A stretch of DNA of 64,000 nucleotides from contig JAUIFP010000001.1 in NCBI GenBank assembly GCA_030430365.1, positions 88,755 through 152,754 of the forward strand. Direction: 5' to 3'. Positions 8,273 to 17,783 of this stretch are shown here, one piece after another. Made by a program: the position numbers and the translations under genes. This DNA is from Alphaproteobacteria bacterium (GTDB lineage Bacteria; Pseudomonadota; Alphaproteobacteria; Sphingomonadales; Sphingomonadaceae). How positions within the stretch are numbered: the first letter of the stretch is position 1; every line of letters starts with the position of its first letter. The notes beneath the pieces were generated by a model, which was not told where the DNA came from, did no database searches, and saw only the letters and a list, made by a program, of their open reading frames with translations.

Positions 8273-9685
8273 ATGAGTTCGACGCTTGCAGAGATTTACG
8301 CAGAGTTCGCGACTGGCCTTACCGGGAGTGCAATCCCGGATCCCGTAAGGGAAGCCGCCCGCTGGCACATCATCGATTCGATCGGCGTTTCCATTGCCGC
8401 CGCCAATCCCAAGGAAGAGAGCGGCAAGGCAGCGGCGAAGCTTCGGGAAGAGTGGGGCGGCAGTAGCGGAGCCACGCTGCTGGGCCTCGATGCCAAGGCG
8501 CGCCCCGAATTGGCCGCATTGCTTAATGGCTCGCTCGGCCAGGCGCTGGAAATGGACGACAAGCATGGCTCATCGCTCGCTCGGCCAGGCTCCACGGTCA
8601 TTCCTGCAGTGCTCGCAGATACCGAGGCGCGGGGTGCGACACTTGCCGAAGCGATCGAAGCGACTGCAGTGGGCTATGAAGTGATGATTCGTCTCGGCTT
8701 CGTTGCCGGGCCGCGTTTCCTCGAAAGAGGGTATCACACCAGTTCGCTGATCGGTTCCTTCGGCGTCGCAGCTGCGATCGGGCGAATTCGCGGTGCCAGT
8801 TCGGTGCAGATCGTGGATGCGCTGGGCATATGCGGTACATTCGCGTCGGGTATTCAGGAATCTACGCGGACCGGTTCGACATCGAAAATCCTTCACGGGG
8901 GCTGGGGCGCGCATGCCGGCATGCTGGCCGTCGATCTGGCCAAGACCGGGATCAGCGGCCCGTCCAGTGTCTTTGAGGGCAAGTTCGGTTTCTTCGAGAC
9001 CCATCTCACACCTGTAACCGGTGCGCTCGATTTCACAGGGCGACCTGCTCAGGGCCTGGGCTCCGAATGGTATCTGCCCGATACCGCCTACAAGCCCTAT
9101 CCGTGCTGTCAGTTGCTCCACGCCTTCGTCGTGGCAGCAAAGCAGGTGCTGGAAGACTTCGCTGCAGATGGTGTGAGCGTGGAGGACATTACCTCTATCC
9201 ATTGCCAGCTCGCAGAACCGGGCCTCACGCTGGTGACCGATCCGCGCGATCGCAAAAAGGCGCCGCAGACGCCGCACGAGGCGCGCTTCAGCCTGTATTA
9301 CGGAGTCGCTGCGGCTTTGGTGGACGGCGATGTCGGATTGGAAACTTTCCTTCCGGAGCGGCTGGGTGACGAAGCCATCCTGAAGATCGCTGCATTGACT
9401 GAAGCCTCGGTCGATCCGGAATCGGATTATCCTGCGCATTGCCCCGCCAGGCTGACTGTCGAGGCAGCAGGCAAGACCTATTTCAAGCATGTCCCATACC
9501 ACCCAGGTTCGCCCGAAGCGGCGCTGACCCGGTCGGACGTGCTCGACAAGTTCGAAAGAAACACTCGCTGGCTTCTCGGGGCCGACGCGCGAAAAGTCGC
9601 TGAGGGCATGGGAGAGGTGCCTGAAGAAGCGAGTGTTTCGCAGTTGCTTGCCGAGGTGGCTCCCTCGCTGAGGCAGGCATCGTGA
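8273..9685 (+). CDS. MmgE/PrpD family protein, second copy
   Basis: A 470-residue MmgE/PrpD protein. It differs strongly from the copy before it. The active-site-region block reads LEMDDKHGSSLARPGSTVIPAVLA, in place of DDCH...HYG in the first copy. The middle segment is LERGYHTSSLIGSFGVAAAIG. Such tandem pairs could act as two different enzymes or as a heteromer. It begins 3 bp after the first copy and its TGA overlaps the GTG of the aldehyde dehydrogenase, so the three are translationally coupled. The reaction is unknown; dehydration or decarboxylation of a carboxylate is the family norm. Confidence 0.87.
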   Translation: MSSTLAEIYAEFATGLTGSAIPDPVREAARWHIIDSIGVSIAAANPKEESGKAAAKLREEWGGSSGATLLGLDAKARPELAALLNGSLGQALEMDDKHGSSLARPGSTVIPAVLADTEARGATLAEAIEATAVGYEVMIRLGFVAGPRFLERGYHTSSLIGSFGVAAAIGRIRGASSVQIVDALGICGTFASGIQESTRTGSTSKILHGGWGAHAGMLAVDLAKTGISGPSSVFEGKFGFFETHLTPVTGALDFTGRPAQGLGSEWYLPDTAYKPYPCCQLLHAFVVAAKQVLEDFAADGVSVEDITSIHCQLAEPGLTLVTDPRDRKKAPQTPHEARFSLYYGVAAALVDGDVGLETFLPERLGDEAILKIAALTEASVDPESDYPAHCPARLTVEAAGKTYFKHVPYHPGSPEAALTRSDVLDKFERNTRWLLGADARKVAEGMGEVPEEASVSQLLAEVAPSLRQAS

Positions 9686-11151
9686 GTGCAGAGCTGGGCC
9701 GCTTCGACCGCCTCTTTATCGGGGGCGAATGGGTGCCGTCCGGCTCTGCCATCGCGGCAATCGATCCCGCGACAGAGGACGCCTGGACCGAAGTCGCCGC
9801 TGCGGAAACAGGCCATGTCGAAAGCGCTGTTGCTGCAGCGCGTGAGGCGCTGTCCGGCAAATGGGGAGGCTTGACCGCAACGGCACGCGGCGCGCTGATC
9901 GCGCGCCTGGCAGAGCTGGTGCGGCGCGACGCGGACCGCCTTGCCGAGATCGAGAGCCGGGACAATGGCAAGCCGCATTCCGACACGAAAGGGGAACTGC
10001 GCCGGGCAGGCGACTGGCTGAATTTCTTCGCCGGCGCTGCCGACAAGCTGAATGGGGAGCAGATCCCGTATAGCAACAGCGCGCTTGCCTATACGCGGCT
10101 TGAGCCGGTTGGCGTCGTTGCCGCGATCATGCCGTGGAACTCGCCAATCCTGCTTGCATGCTGGAAGCTGGGGCCGGCCCTGGCCACCGGCAACACGGTT
10201 ATCCTCAAGCCTTCGGAAAACACTCCGGCAAGCATGGTCGCGCTTGGGGCGCTGGTGGAAGAGGCGGGCTTTCCGCCGGGCGTCGTCAATGTGCTGCCGG
10301 GTGGCCGAGAGGTTGGCGCCGCGCTTGCCGCGCATCCAGGAGTGAACAAGATCTCGTTCACGGGCTCGCAGGCCACTGCGACGCGGATCATGCAGTCGGC
10401 GGCCGGAAATCTGAAGCGCTGCGCATTCGAATGCGGGGGCAAATCCCCCTTCATCGTGTTCGCCGATGCCGATCTGGAAAAGGCATTGGCGACGGCTGCA
10501 CACAGTTCATTCCGATCGACAGGGCAATCTTGCTCGGCCTCTTCGCGCATTTTCGTCGAACGGCCGGTCTATGAGGAATTCGGGGCCAGGCTGGCGGAGA
10601 TTGCCGCGCGCATCCGCGTGGGGCCGCAATTCGATCCGAATACGCATATCGGCCCCCAAACCTCTTCCGACCAGCGGGACAAGACCGAATCCTATATCGC
10701 TCTCGGTAAGGAATCCGGCGCAAGGCTGCTTGCCGGGGGGAAGCGGCCGGAAGGCTTCGATCGCGGGTTCTATGTTTCGCCGACGGTTTTCGTCGATGCC
10801 GACAACCGCTCTCGCCTGGCGCAGGAAGAAATCTTCGGCCCGGTTACGGCGATCATGCCTTTCGACGGCGAGGAAGAGGCGATCGCGCTGGCCAACGATA
10901 CCAGCTACGGATTGGTCGGCGGGCTATGGACCTCCGACGTTACGCGGGCGCATCGTGTCGCCGCGCGGATCGAATCCGGGCTCGTCTCCGTGAACACATT
11001 CCGCCCGGTACACTTCATGTTGCCCTATGGCGGGTACAAGCTGAGCGGTATCGGGCGCGAAAACGGGTTCGATGCGATGCGCGCCTTTACCGAGACCAAG
11101 ACTGTCGTTGTTGACCTGTCTACCGACCGCCCGGGCGATCCGTTCCCCTGA
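9682..11151 (+). CDS. NAD(P)-dependent aldehyde dehydrogenase
   Basis: A 489-residue ALDH-superfamily enzyme with all key residues: N153 in MPWNSP, the cofactor Lys in LKPSENTP, the FTGS loop, E250 in FECGGKSP and the nucleophile C284 in TGQSCSASSR. It starts with GTG in a GTGA overlap with the MmgE/PrpD gene upstream. As last gene of the TcuA-like operon it probably oxidises an aldehyde or semialdehyde that arises in the pathway. It is a different subfamily member from the truncated enzyme at the left edge. Substrate unknown. Confidence 0.93.
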   Translation: MSAELGRFDRLFIGGEWVPSGSAIAAIDPATEDAWTEVAAAETGHVESAVAAAREALSGKWGGLTATARGALIARLAELVRRDADRLAEIESRDNGKPHSDTKGELRRAGDWLNFFAGAADKLNGEQIPYSNSALAYTRLEPVGVVAAIMPWNSPILLACWKLGPALATGNTVILKPSENTPASMVALGALVEEAGFPPGVVNVLPGGREVGAALAAHPGVNKISFTGSQATATRIMQSAAGNLKRCAFECGGKSPFIVFADADLEKALATAAHSSFRSTGQSCSASSRIFVERPVYEEFGARLAEIAARIRVGPQFDPNTHIGPQTSSDQRDKTESYIALGKESGARLLAGGKRPEGFDRGFYVSPTVFVDADNRSRLAQEEIFGPVTAIMPFDGEEEAIALANDTSYGLVGGLWTSDVTRAHRVAARIESGLVSVNTFRPVHFMLPYGGYKLSGIGRENGFDAMRAFTETKTVVVDLSTDRPGDPFP

Positions 11152-11169
11152 CCGGCGCGGCGGGGGCGC

Positions 11170-11943
11170 TTACTGCGCCACTACGCCGCCGTCGATCGAG
11201 ACGATTGCGCCCGTCACGAAGGACGAGGCGTCGGAAGCCAGCCAGAGAACGGCACCGGTCATTTCATCGGGGTCGGAAATGCGGTCCATCGGCACGCTGG
11301 CCCCTCCCACGAAGCCCGTTTGCTGGCGCGCCGCGCGCATAGAGGTCATCAGTTCCGTCAGGACAGGGCCGGGCGCGATCGCATTGACGCGGATATTGTC
11401 CTTCGCGACTTCCAGCGCGACCGATTTTGTCAGCCCGGCAACCGCGTGCTTGGTTGCGGCATAAGGCGCAACCATGGCGAGGCCGGTCAGCGCCGCCGTC
11501 GATGCCAGATTGATGACCGAACCCTTGCCGGATTTCAGCAGGTGGGGGATCTGGTATTTCATCCCCAGATAGGTGCCGCGCACATTCACGGCGAAGATGT
11601 TCTCGAATTCCTCCAGGCCGTAATCCTGGATCGCGCATGATGGTCCCGGGATGCCGGCATTGTTCATGGCGATATCCAGCCCGCCCAGTCGCTCCACGGC
11701 GGCATCGACCATGGAAGCCATGCGTCCTTCGTCACGCACATCGACTTCCAGATAGCTGACCTCCGAGCTGGTCTCGTCAGCGATACCCTTGGCCAGCTTG
11801 TCGCCTTCCGATTGCGATAGCCCTGCAATGACCAGGCGCGCCCCTGCGCTGGCGAAAGCCTTGGCACAGGCAAGCCCGATCCCCGAGTCTCCGCCAACCA
11901 GCAAAGTGCGCCGTCCAGCAATGTCGAAGGGGTTCTGATCCAT
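11170..11943 (-). CDS. short-chain dehydrogenase/reductase (SDR, classical type)
   Basis: A 257-residue classical SDR. The nucleotide-binding loop is VGGDSGIG (residues 16-23), a variant of TGxxxGIG. NNAG is at 94-97. The catalytic Ser is S148 and the YxxxK pair is Y161/K165. The PG...DP region and C-terminal VSIDGGVV are typical. It should interconvert an alcohol and a ketone with NAD(P). It is convergent with the aldehyde dehydrogenase. A copy of the putative LysR motif lies about 110 bp upstream, so it may belong to the same regulon as the TcuA-like operon. Confidence 0.92.
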   Translation of the reverse strand: MDQNPFDIAGRRTLLVGGDSGIGLACAKAFASAGARLVIAGLSQSEGDKLAKGIADETSSEVSYLEVDVRDEGRMASMVDAAVERLGGLDIAMNNAGIPGPSCAIQDYGLEEFENIFAVNVRGTYLGMKYQIPHLLKSGKGSVINLASTAALTGLAMVAPYAATKHAVAGLTKSVALEVAKDNIRVNAIAPGPVLTELMTSMRAARQQTGFVGGASVPMDRISDPDEMTGAVLWLASDASSFVTGAIVSIDGGVVAQ

Positions 11944-12050
11944 GTTAGCTTCCTCTGTCCCGCTCTGCTTAGAATGTTGCCGCTATGCTCTGCGGCACCG
12001 GCTCATCACTGTCTAACCGCTGGCAAGCAGCTTGAGAAAATACTCAGCCT

Positions 12051-12064
12051 GCATGCTGGGATAA
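12051..12064. promoter_or_regulatory. probable LysR binding motif, copy 2
   Basis: GCATGCTGGGATAA, identical over 14 bases to the reverse complement of 5134-5147. It sits about 110 bp upstream of the SDR start and just past the 3' end of the GH13 gene, so it can only serve the SDR as a promoter element. Flanking bases are partly similar as well (GAAAATACTC here, CGAAATATTC in copy 1). Confidence 0.5.
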
Positions 12065-12108
12065 GATTTGCGATGGACTGGCCGGCAGGCCTGAAGCTGC
12101 CCGGCTCG

Positions 12109-13779
12109 TTACCAGGAGCATTCCCAGAACAGCGCGGAATATCCCGGCAGCTTTTCGGGCGTTGCGCCGTTCACTGAAAGGATCAGCTTGGTGTCCTGTG
12201 AATTGTCGGAGAAGGGCACTTCCTCGCTGCCGAGATTGAACAGGCAGCGGATACGCTGCCCTTCGGCCACCCGGTCCAGCGCCAACAGATTGCCCTCAGC
12301 CTGGCAATGCTCGACCGCGCCCAGGCGCAAGGCGGGATTGTCGCGCCGCATGGCGAGTATCTTGCGCGCCAGGTTGAGTGTTGAATCTTCGTCCTTCTCT
12401 TGCAGTTCCACGGCCCGGCGCCGGTTGGCATCGCCGATCGGGAGCCACGGCTCTCCGGTGGTGAAGCCAGCCTCCATCGTCGTATCCCAGGGAATGGGCG
12501 TGCGGGCGCCGTCGCGCGAGAGCGTGCGCGGCCAATTGGCAATGGCCTCCGGATCCTTCAGCATCTCGAAGGGAATGTCGTCTTGCTCAAGGCCCAGCTC
12601 CTCGCCCTGATAGACGATGATGCTGCCTCGCAAGGCGACCAGCAGTGCCATCTTCACGCGGGCGAATTCGTCCCTGCGGCCGGGATCGCACCAGCGCGAA
12701 ACGGCACGCGGCGCATCGTGGTTCTCAAAGGCCCAGCTGGGCCAGCCCATGTCCTTCTCATCCGGCCAGTGCGACATGACTTCCTGCACCAGATGCGGGG
12801 TCAGGTGCGGGGCGTAGAGGAAGTCAAAGCCATAGGCGCTGTTCATGCGCTTGGTGCCCTTGATGAAGCGCTTGATCGCAACATTGCCGTCATCGGCGCA
12901 GACTTCCGCCAGAGTGAAGACCCCCTCATACTGGTCGGTCAGCTTGCGCAGCTTCTCCAGAAATTCGGGCGTGTGCTTGTGAAACTGGCTGTAGGCGTGA
13001 TGTTGGAAGTCGAACGGGCGCACAAGATGCCGATCGAGCACGGCCGCCGGCGGATTGTCGCGCAGCATCGGATCGTGCATCGCGAAATTGAGCGCGTCCA
13101 GACGGAAACCGTCCACGCCCCGGTCCAGCCAGAACCGCGCGACATCCAGCAGGGCCTGCTGCACTTCCGCATTGTGCAGGTTCAGCTGCGGCTGGCAGGA
13201 CAGGAAATTGTGCATGTAATATTGCGCGCGTTCCGGATCCCATTTCCATGCCGGCCCGCCGAACATCGATTGCCAATTGTTGGGCGGCGTGCCGTCTGCG
13301 CGCGGATTGGCCCAGACATACCATTTCGCCTTGGCGTTGGTCTTGTTGTGCCGGCTCTCCGCAAACCACTGATGCTGGTCGGAGGTGTGGGAATAGACCT
13401 GATCGACTAGGACCTTGATGCCGAGATCATGCGCCTTGGCGACCAGCCTGTCAAAATCCTCGAGCGTTCCGAAAAGCGGGTCGACGTCGCAATAGTCCGA
13501 TACGTCATAGCCGAAATCTTTCATCGGCGATTTGTAGAAGGGGGAGAGCCAGATTGCGTCGGCACCGAGCGAGGCGACATGCTCCAGGCGCTGGGTCACG
13601 CCCTTCAGATCGCCAACGCCGTTGCCGCTCGTATCCTGAAAGCTGCGCGGATAGATCTGATAGATCACGGCGCCGCGCCACCACGGGAATTCTTGGGTAG
13701 GTGAATTCGCCAACTCGACCGGCAATTCCTTATTCACCGCAGCCCGGGAAGCTGCGGAATGGCGATCATCAAAATTCAT
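12109..13779 (-). CDS. GH13 alpha-amylase family glucosidase
   Basis: A 556-residue GH13 enzyme of the alpha-glucosidase/oligo-1,6-glucosidase group. The conserved blocks are WWRGAVIYQIYPRSFQDT, the nucleophile D228 in GFRLDALN, the acid/base E292 in LAEV and the third carboxylate D354 in ENHDAPR. No signal peptide is seen, so it is cytoplasmic. It should hydrolyse or transfer alpha-glucosyl bonds in small sugars. It is divergent from the HAD-ggpS-ABC operon, so it may break down imported or stored glucosides such as glucosylglycerol, sucrose or trehalose. That substrate assignment is inference from neighbours. Confidence 0.9.
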   Translation of the reverse strand: MNFDDRHSAASRAAVNKELPVELANSPTQEFPWWRGAVIYQIYPRSFQDTSGNGVGDLKGVTQRLEHVASLGADAIWLSPFYKSPMKDFGYDVSDYCDVDPLFGTLEDFDRLVAKAHDLGIKVLVDQVYSHTSDQHQWFAESRHNKTNAKAKWYVWANPRADGTPPNNWQSMFGGPAWKWDPERAQYYMHNFLSCQPQLNLHNAEVQQALLDVARFWLDRGVDGFRLDALNFAMHDPMLRDNPPAAVLDRHLVRPFDFQHHAYSQFHKHTPEFLEKLRKLTDQYEGVFTLAEVCADDGNVAIKRFIKGTKRMNSAYGFDFLYAPHLTPHLVQEVMSHWPDEKDMGWPSWAFENHDAPRAVSRWCDPGRRDEFARVKMALLVALRGSIIVYQGEELGLEQDDIPFEMLKDPEAIANWPRTLSRDGARTPIPWDTTMEAGFTTGEPWLPIGDANRRRAVELQEKDEDSTLNLARKILAMRRDNPALRLGAVEHCQAEGNLLALDRVAEGQRIRCLFNLGSEEVPFSDNSQDTKLILSVNGATPEKLPGYSALFWECSW

Positions 13780-14187
13780 GAGATGAAACCCTGCACTCGT
13801 TCCTGTCTGTCAGACGCGCACCGGTCTTGTGCCGCCTCAGCCTCACAGAGCCAACTCCTCTCCCGAAGCGGGAAGCTATCACGAAGTTCCTTCCATGCGC
13901 ACCCTTGATAATCAAAAAGTTATGAGTTAAACATTTGACCAGTTTGGGAGACAGACTGCCTTGATTTTTCGGCGAAATTTCTTCGAGTAGGAAGAGTTTT
14001 AGAATTAATTTTCGAATTGGATAAATAAAACAAACAGCATTCCAGAACTTTTTTCTATTCTTGAGTCAAGCTAAGTCTAGGGAATTCTGTTGCTCTATAT
14101 TTTTCACGTTTATTCTAGAAATGGATTCTGTTTATCGGAATCTTGTTGTGTATCGCATGAAGTATTCGCCGATTTGGGCGGTGCTTC
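13780..14187. other. AT-rich divergent intergenic region
   Basis: About 400 bp without a gene between the GH13 gene and the glucosylglycerol operon. From about 13900 to 14160 the sequence is clearly more AT-rich than its surroundings and must hold both promoters. No convincing -35/-10 pair or long palindrome stands out. A 12-codon frame at 14157-14195 (MKYSPIWAVLHE) overlaps the start of the phosphatase gene and might act as a leader, but it has no clear ribosome binding site. Confidence 0.5.
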
Positions 14188-14970
14188 ATGAGTGAGCAGG
14201 ATTCGCCTTTGATGGCGGGTGGTGCCGGAGGGCGCGGTTCCGCCGACGATTACGGCCTGGTTCTGGCGACCGATCTCGACGGCACCTTTCTTGGCGGTTC
14301 GGACGAAGATCGCCGCAGGCTTTATGGTTCTCTCAAGGATCGCGACGATGCCCTGCTGATTTTCGTGACCGGACGCGACGTGGATTTTCTCCGCGAACTT
14401 ATCGCGCAGCCCGGTATTCCCACGCCGCGCTATATCGTCGGCGATGTCGGGACATCCGTTTATGACGTCACTGAAGATTTTGCCCCGGTTCACCACCTTG
14501 AGGCGGATATTGCCGAACGCTGGGGTGAAGCCAATCAGCGCGTAATGGAGATGCTCAAGAACGAGCCTGGGATAGAACTTCAGCCGACGCCTTTTCGGCA
14601 CCGGGTCAGCTATTACTACAAACCCGACGAGTTATCGCCCGATACGGTCCGCAAGATCGAGGACGCCGGCTTCGATTGCCTGACCTCGGCAGATCTCTAT
14701 CTGGATGTGCTTCCCAAAGGTGTGGCGAAGGGGCCGACGCTCCGGCGCATGGTTGACCTGCTGAAGCTGCCGGAAGACCGGGTGCTGGCCGCCGGCGATA
14801 CGATGAACGATCTTTCCATGCTCGATAGCGGGCTCAAATCGGTTGCGGTCGGCAATTCCGAACCGCGCCTGCTCGCCGCGCTTCCCGACGCGCCGCACAT
14901 CTACCGCAGTTCCGAACCCGGAGCGGCCGGTGTGCTCGACGCGATTAAACATTTCGGACTGTCTGGATAA
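14188..14970 (+). CDS. HAD-family (type IIB) sugar phosphatase, probable glucosylglycerol-phosphate phosphatase
   Basis: A 260-residue HAD hydrolase. Motif I is DLDGT (nucleophile D29, D31), motif II is in FVTGRD, a Lys-containing motif III is KGVAKGPTL, and motif IV is AAGDTMNDLSML. The cap is of the sucrose-phosphatase type. The GgpS gene follows after 3 bp, so its likely task is to remove phosphate from glucosylglycerol phosphate and give the osmolyte glucosylglycerol. In some gammaproteobacteria these two activities are fused in one GgpPS protein with the phosphatase at the N-terminus; here they are split but in the same order. The ribosome binding site is weak. Confidence 0.8.
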   Translation: MSEQDSPLMAGGAGGRGSADDYGLVLATDLDGTFLGGSDEDRRRLYGSLKDRDDALLIFVTGRDVDFLRELIAQPGIPTPRYIVGDVGTSVYDVTEDFAPVHHLEADIAERWGEANQRVMEMLKNEPGIELQPTPFRHRVSYYYKPDELSPDTVRKIEDAGFDCLTSADLYLDVLPKGVAKGPTLRRMVDLLKLPEDRVLAAGDTMNDLSMLDSGLKSVAVGNSEPRLLAALPDAPHIYRSSEPGAAGVLDAIKHFGLSG

Positions 14971-14973
14971 CTT

Positions 14974-16500
14974 ATGCAGAAATCATCACTCGTCATTGTC
15001 TATCACCGTCAGCCTTATGAAGAGGTGATCGAAGACGGCAAAACCGTCTTCAAACCGAACAAGAGCCCCAACGGTATCGTGCCCACCCTGAAGAGTTTTT
15101 TCAGGCGGCTTGAGCCGGGCCGCGGTGCATGGGTCGCCTGGAAGCAGCATGAGCCAGGCGATGATGAGTTCGAGCGGGTCATTCATGTCGATGACGATGA
15201 CAATGGCGGTTTCTACGTTTCGCGCCTGCCGCTGACCAAGCACCAGTCTTCCAGTTTCTATCACGTCACGTCGAAAGAGGCTTTCTGGCCTATTCTGCAC
15301 AGCTTCCCCCGGCTGTTCAGCTATGATCCGGTCGATTGGCACACTTTCCACGAGGTCAACCGCCTGTTTGCCGAGGCTGCGGCCGAACAGGCCGACGAAG
15401 GCGCGCTGGTCTGGATCCACGATTACAATTTGTGGCTGGTCCCGCATTACCTGCGCCAGATTCGCCCGGATGTGAAAATCGCCTTTTTCCATCACACGCC
15501 GTTCCCGTCGCAGGACGTGTTCAACGTTTTGCCCTGGCGTGCGGAAATTCTGGGCAGCTTGCTGGATTGCGATCTCGTGGGCTTTCACATCCCGCGCTAC
15601 GCGAAGAATTTCACCGATGTCGCGCGGGGCCTTACCGGCGCCGAGATCACGACGGTGGTGGACACGCCCGACCACCTTAACGTGCCCGGCCAGGCCCTGT
15701 CGGAGCCGCAAATGCCCACCGTGCTTAAGCTGGGCAATCGGGAGATCGCCATCGACGTGGCGCCAGTGGGCGCGGACGTCCATCTGATCGACGAGATTCT
15801 TGCCAAGAAGGAAAGCGCGGAGCTGGAAGATCGCCTGATCGACCGGATGGATGGGCGCAAGCTCGTCGTTTCGGTGGGCCGTACCGATTACACCAAAGGC
15901 ACTGTGGAGGCGCTGTTCGCCTTCGAACGCCTGCTGCAGCGGCGGCCGGACCTGAAGGGCAAGATTACCATGCTGTGCATCTCCGTACGGGCGGCTAGCG
16001 GAATGGCGATCTATGAGGAGACCCAAAGAGATATCGAGCAGAATGTGGGGCGTATCAACGGCCTCTATTCCAATCTGGGCTGGACGCCGATCGTGCTTTA
16101 TTCGAACGCGATCCCGTTCGACCGGTTGCTGTCCTATTACCGCGCCGCTGATATCTGTCTGACCATACCGGTTCGCGACGGCCTCAATCTGGTGGCCAAG
16201 GAATTCGTCGCCGCAAAGAATGGCCGTCCCGGCGCGCTGGTTCTCTCCGAATTTGCCGGCTGCGCGGTCGAGTTGCCGGATGCCATCTATGCCAATCCCT
16301 ACGGCAACCGGGACACGGACCGGGCCATGGATGAGGCACTAGCCATGAGCGAGAGTGAATCTGCAGAGCGTATGGCGCGCATGTATGAGGCGGTGACCCG
16401 GTACGATATCGTCGACTGGATCAATCACATTTTCGAAGCCTTTGGTCGGGTCGGCTTTGATCCCAAAGACGATAAGCCAGGCAAGCAGGCTGCGGCTTGA
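14974..16500 (+). CDS. ggpS: glucosylglycerol-phosphate synthase (GT20)
   Basis: A 508-residue GT20 glycosyltransferase. It resembles cyanobacterial GgpS much more than trehalose-6-phosphate synthase OtsA. The opening SLVIVYHRQPYEEV, the block SPNGIVPTLKSFF, the block HVTSKEAFWPILHSFP, and WIHDYNLWLVPHYLRQ are characteristic. It should join glucose from ADP- or UDP-glucose to glycerol 3-phosphate. The product is dephosphorylated by the enzyme encoded just upstream. Glucosylglycerol is an osmoprotectant, so this points to salt or desiccation tolerance. Its TGA overlaps the ATG of the solute-binding protein, coupling synthesis and transport. Assignment rests on remembered family motifs and would need a phylogeny to exclude a trehalose enzyme. 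Confidence 0.85.
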   Translation: MQKSSLVIVYHRQPYEEVIEDGKTVFKPNKSPNGIVPTLKSFFRRLEPGRGAWVAWKQHEPGDDEFERVIHVDDDDNGGFYVSRLPLTKHQSSSFYHVTSKEAFWPILHSFPRLFSYDPVDWHTFHEVNRLFAEAAAEQADEGALVWIHDYNLWLVPHYLRQIRPDVKIAFFHHTPFPSQDVFNVLPWRAEILGSLLDCDLVGFHIPRYAKNFTDVARGLTGAEITTVVDTPDHLNVPGQALSEPQMPTVLKLGNREIAIDVAPVGADVHLIDEILAKKESAELEDRLIDRMDGRKLVVSVGRTDYTKGTVEALFAFERLLQRRPDLKGKITMLCISVRAASGMAIYEETQRDIEQNVGRINGLYSNLGWTPIVLYSNAIPFDRLLSYYRAADICLTIPVRDGLNLVAKEFVAAKNGRPGALVLSEFAGCAVELPDAIYANPYGNRDTDRAMDEALAMSESESAERMARMYEAVTRYDIVDWINHIFEAFGRVGFDPKDDKPGKQAAA

Positions 16501-17783
16501 TGTTTGGCGGCTGGCGACGTCTGGCGCTGGCTATCGGGCTGCCGTTGGTATTGGCAGGCTCGGGGCCTGCTGCCGCGCAGGGGGCAAACATATCCATCGC
16601 CTGCGGCGCGCTGGGCGTGGAATTGACGCTGTGCCGGGAAGCGGCGCAGCGCTGGGCCAGGCAGACAGGCAATCGGGTTTCGATCGTCAATACCCCCAAT
16701 TCCAGCAGCGACCGCTTCTCGCTTTATGTCCAGCTTCTCTCGTCGCAATCGGCCGATATCGACGTGCTGCAAATCGATGTGGTGTGGGCCGGAATGCTGG
16801 CTTCCCACCTCGCCGATCTCGAGGAGGATTTGGGGCCGCGCGTTGACGCGATGTTTCCTGCACTGGCCCGGAACAACCGGGTGAAAGACAAGCTGGTAGC
16901 GGTACCATGGTATATCGACGCGGGCGTGCTGTTCTACCGCAAGGATCTGCTGGCCAAATACGGCTTCGAGCCGCCGGAAACCTGGGATGAATTGACCGGC
17001 ATTGCCGCGGCGATCCAGAAGGCCGAGCGCGAGGCGGGCAATGACCGGATGTGGGGCTATGTCTTCCAGGGCAAGGCCTATGAAGGGCTGACATGCAATG
17101 TGCTCGAATGGGTATCTTCCTATGGCGGCGGCACATTTCTCAGCTCCGATCGGGAGATCACAGCGCAGAACCCGCAGGCGCGCGCTGCGCTGAGCCGCGC
17201 GGCGAGCTGGATCGGAACAATCACGCCCCAAGGCGTTCTCAATTATGACGAGGAGGCCTCCCGCGGCGTCTTCCAGACGGGCAATGCCGTCTTCATGCGC
17301 AATTGGCCCTATGCCTGGGCATTGGCACAGGGCGAAGACAGCCCGGTGAAAGACAAGGTGGGCGTGATCGCGCTTCCCCATGGCCCCGAAGGAGAAAGCG
17401 CCGCCGCGCTGGGTGGCTGGCAGCTTGCCGTATCGCGCTATTCGCGTCACCGGGAAGAGGCGATCGATCTGGTCCGCTATCTCACCAGCGCGCAGGTGCA
17501 GAAGGAACGCGCCATTCGCGGCGCCTACAACCCCACGCTGATCGCGCTCTATCAGGATGAAGAGGTGATCGAGGCCAATCCCTTCTTCGCCACGCTCTAT
17601 CCCTCTTTCGAAAATGCCGTGCCGCGGCCCGCCAGGCAGGCAGGCGCGCGCTACAACCAGGTTTCGGACGCCATATGGCGCACGAGTTATGGCGTGCTGA
17701 AAGGCGACAGGGCGCCTCGCTCGGCACTTGAGAGGCTGACGGACGAGCTCGACCGTATCGCCTATCGGGCGAGGTGGCAGTGA
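16500..17783 (+). CDS. sugar ABC transporter, periplasmic solute-binding protein (family 1)
   Basis: About 427 residues with a signal peptide (MFGGWRRLALAIGLPLVLAGSGPAAAQG) and the family-1 binding-protein pattern: DVLQIDVVWAGMLASHLADL, VPWYIDAGVLFYRKDLL and GGWQLAVSRYS. It binds an oligosaccharide or glucoside in the periplasm for the two permeases encoded next. The ATG overlaps the ggpS stop (TGATG). By its place in the operon the ligand is probably glucosylglycerol, possibly with sucrose or trehalose, as in the cyanobacterial Ggt system. Start choice: the ATG at 16500 gives the best signal peptide; a TTG 3 bases earlier is in frame. Confidence 0.9.
   Translation: MFGGWRRLALAIGLPLVLAGSGPAAAQGANISIACGALGVELTLCREAAQRWARQTGNRVSIVNTPNSSSDRFSLYVQLLSSQSADIDVLQIDVVWAGMLASHLADLEEDLGPRVDAMFPALARNNRVKDKLVAVPWYIDAGVLFYRKDLLAKYGFEPPETWDELTGIAAAIQKAEREAGNDRMWGYVFQGKAYEGLTCNVLEWVSSYGGGTFLSSDREITAQNPQARAALSRAASWIGTITPQGVLNYDEEASRGVFQTGNAVFMRNWPYAWALAQGEDSPVKDKVGVIALPHGPEGESAAALGGWQLAVSRYSRHREEAIDLVRYLTSAQVQKERAIRGAYNPTLIALYQDEEVIEANPFFATLYPSFENAVPRPARQAGARYNQVSDAIWRTSYGVLKGDRAPRSALERLTDELDRIAYRARWQ

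Noticed and set aside
14157-14195. 12-codon leader peptide overlapping the HAD phosphatase start
   Set aside because: The frame exists, but it has no ribosome binding site and no run of regulatory codons, so it is only mentioned as a possibility.
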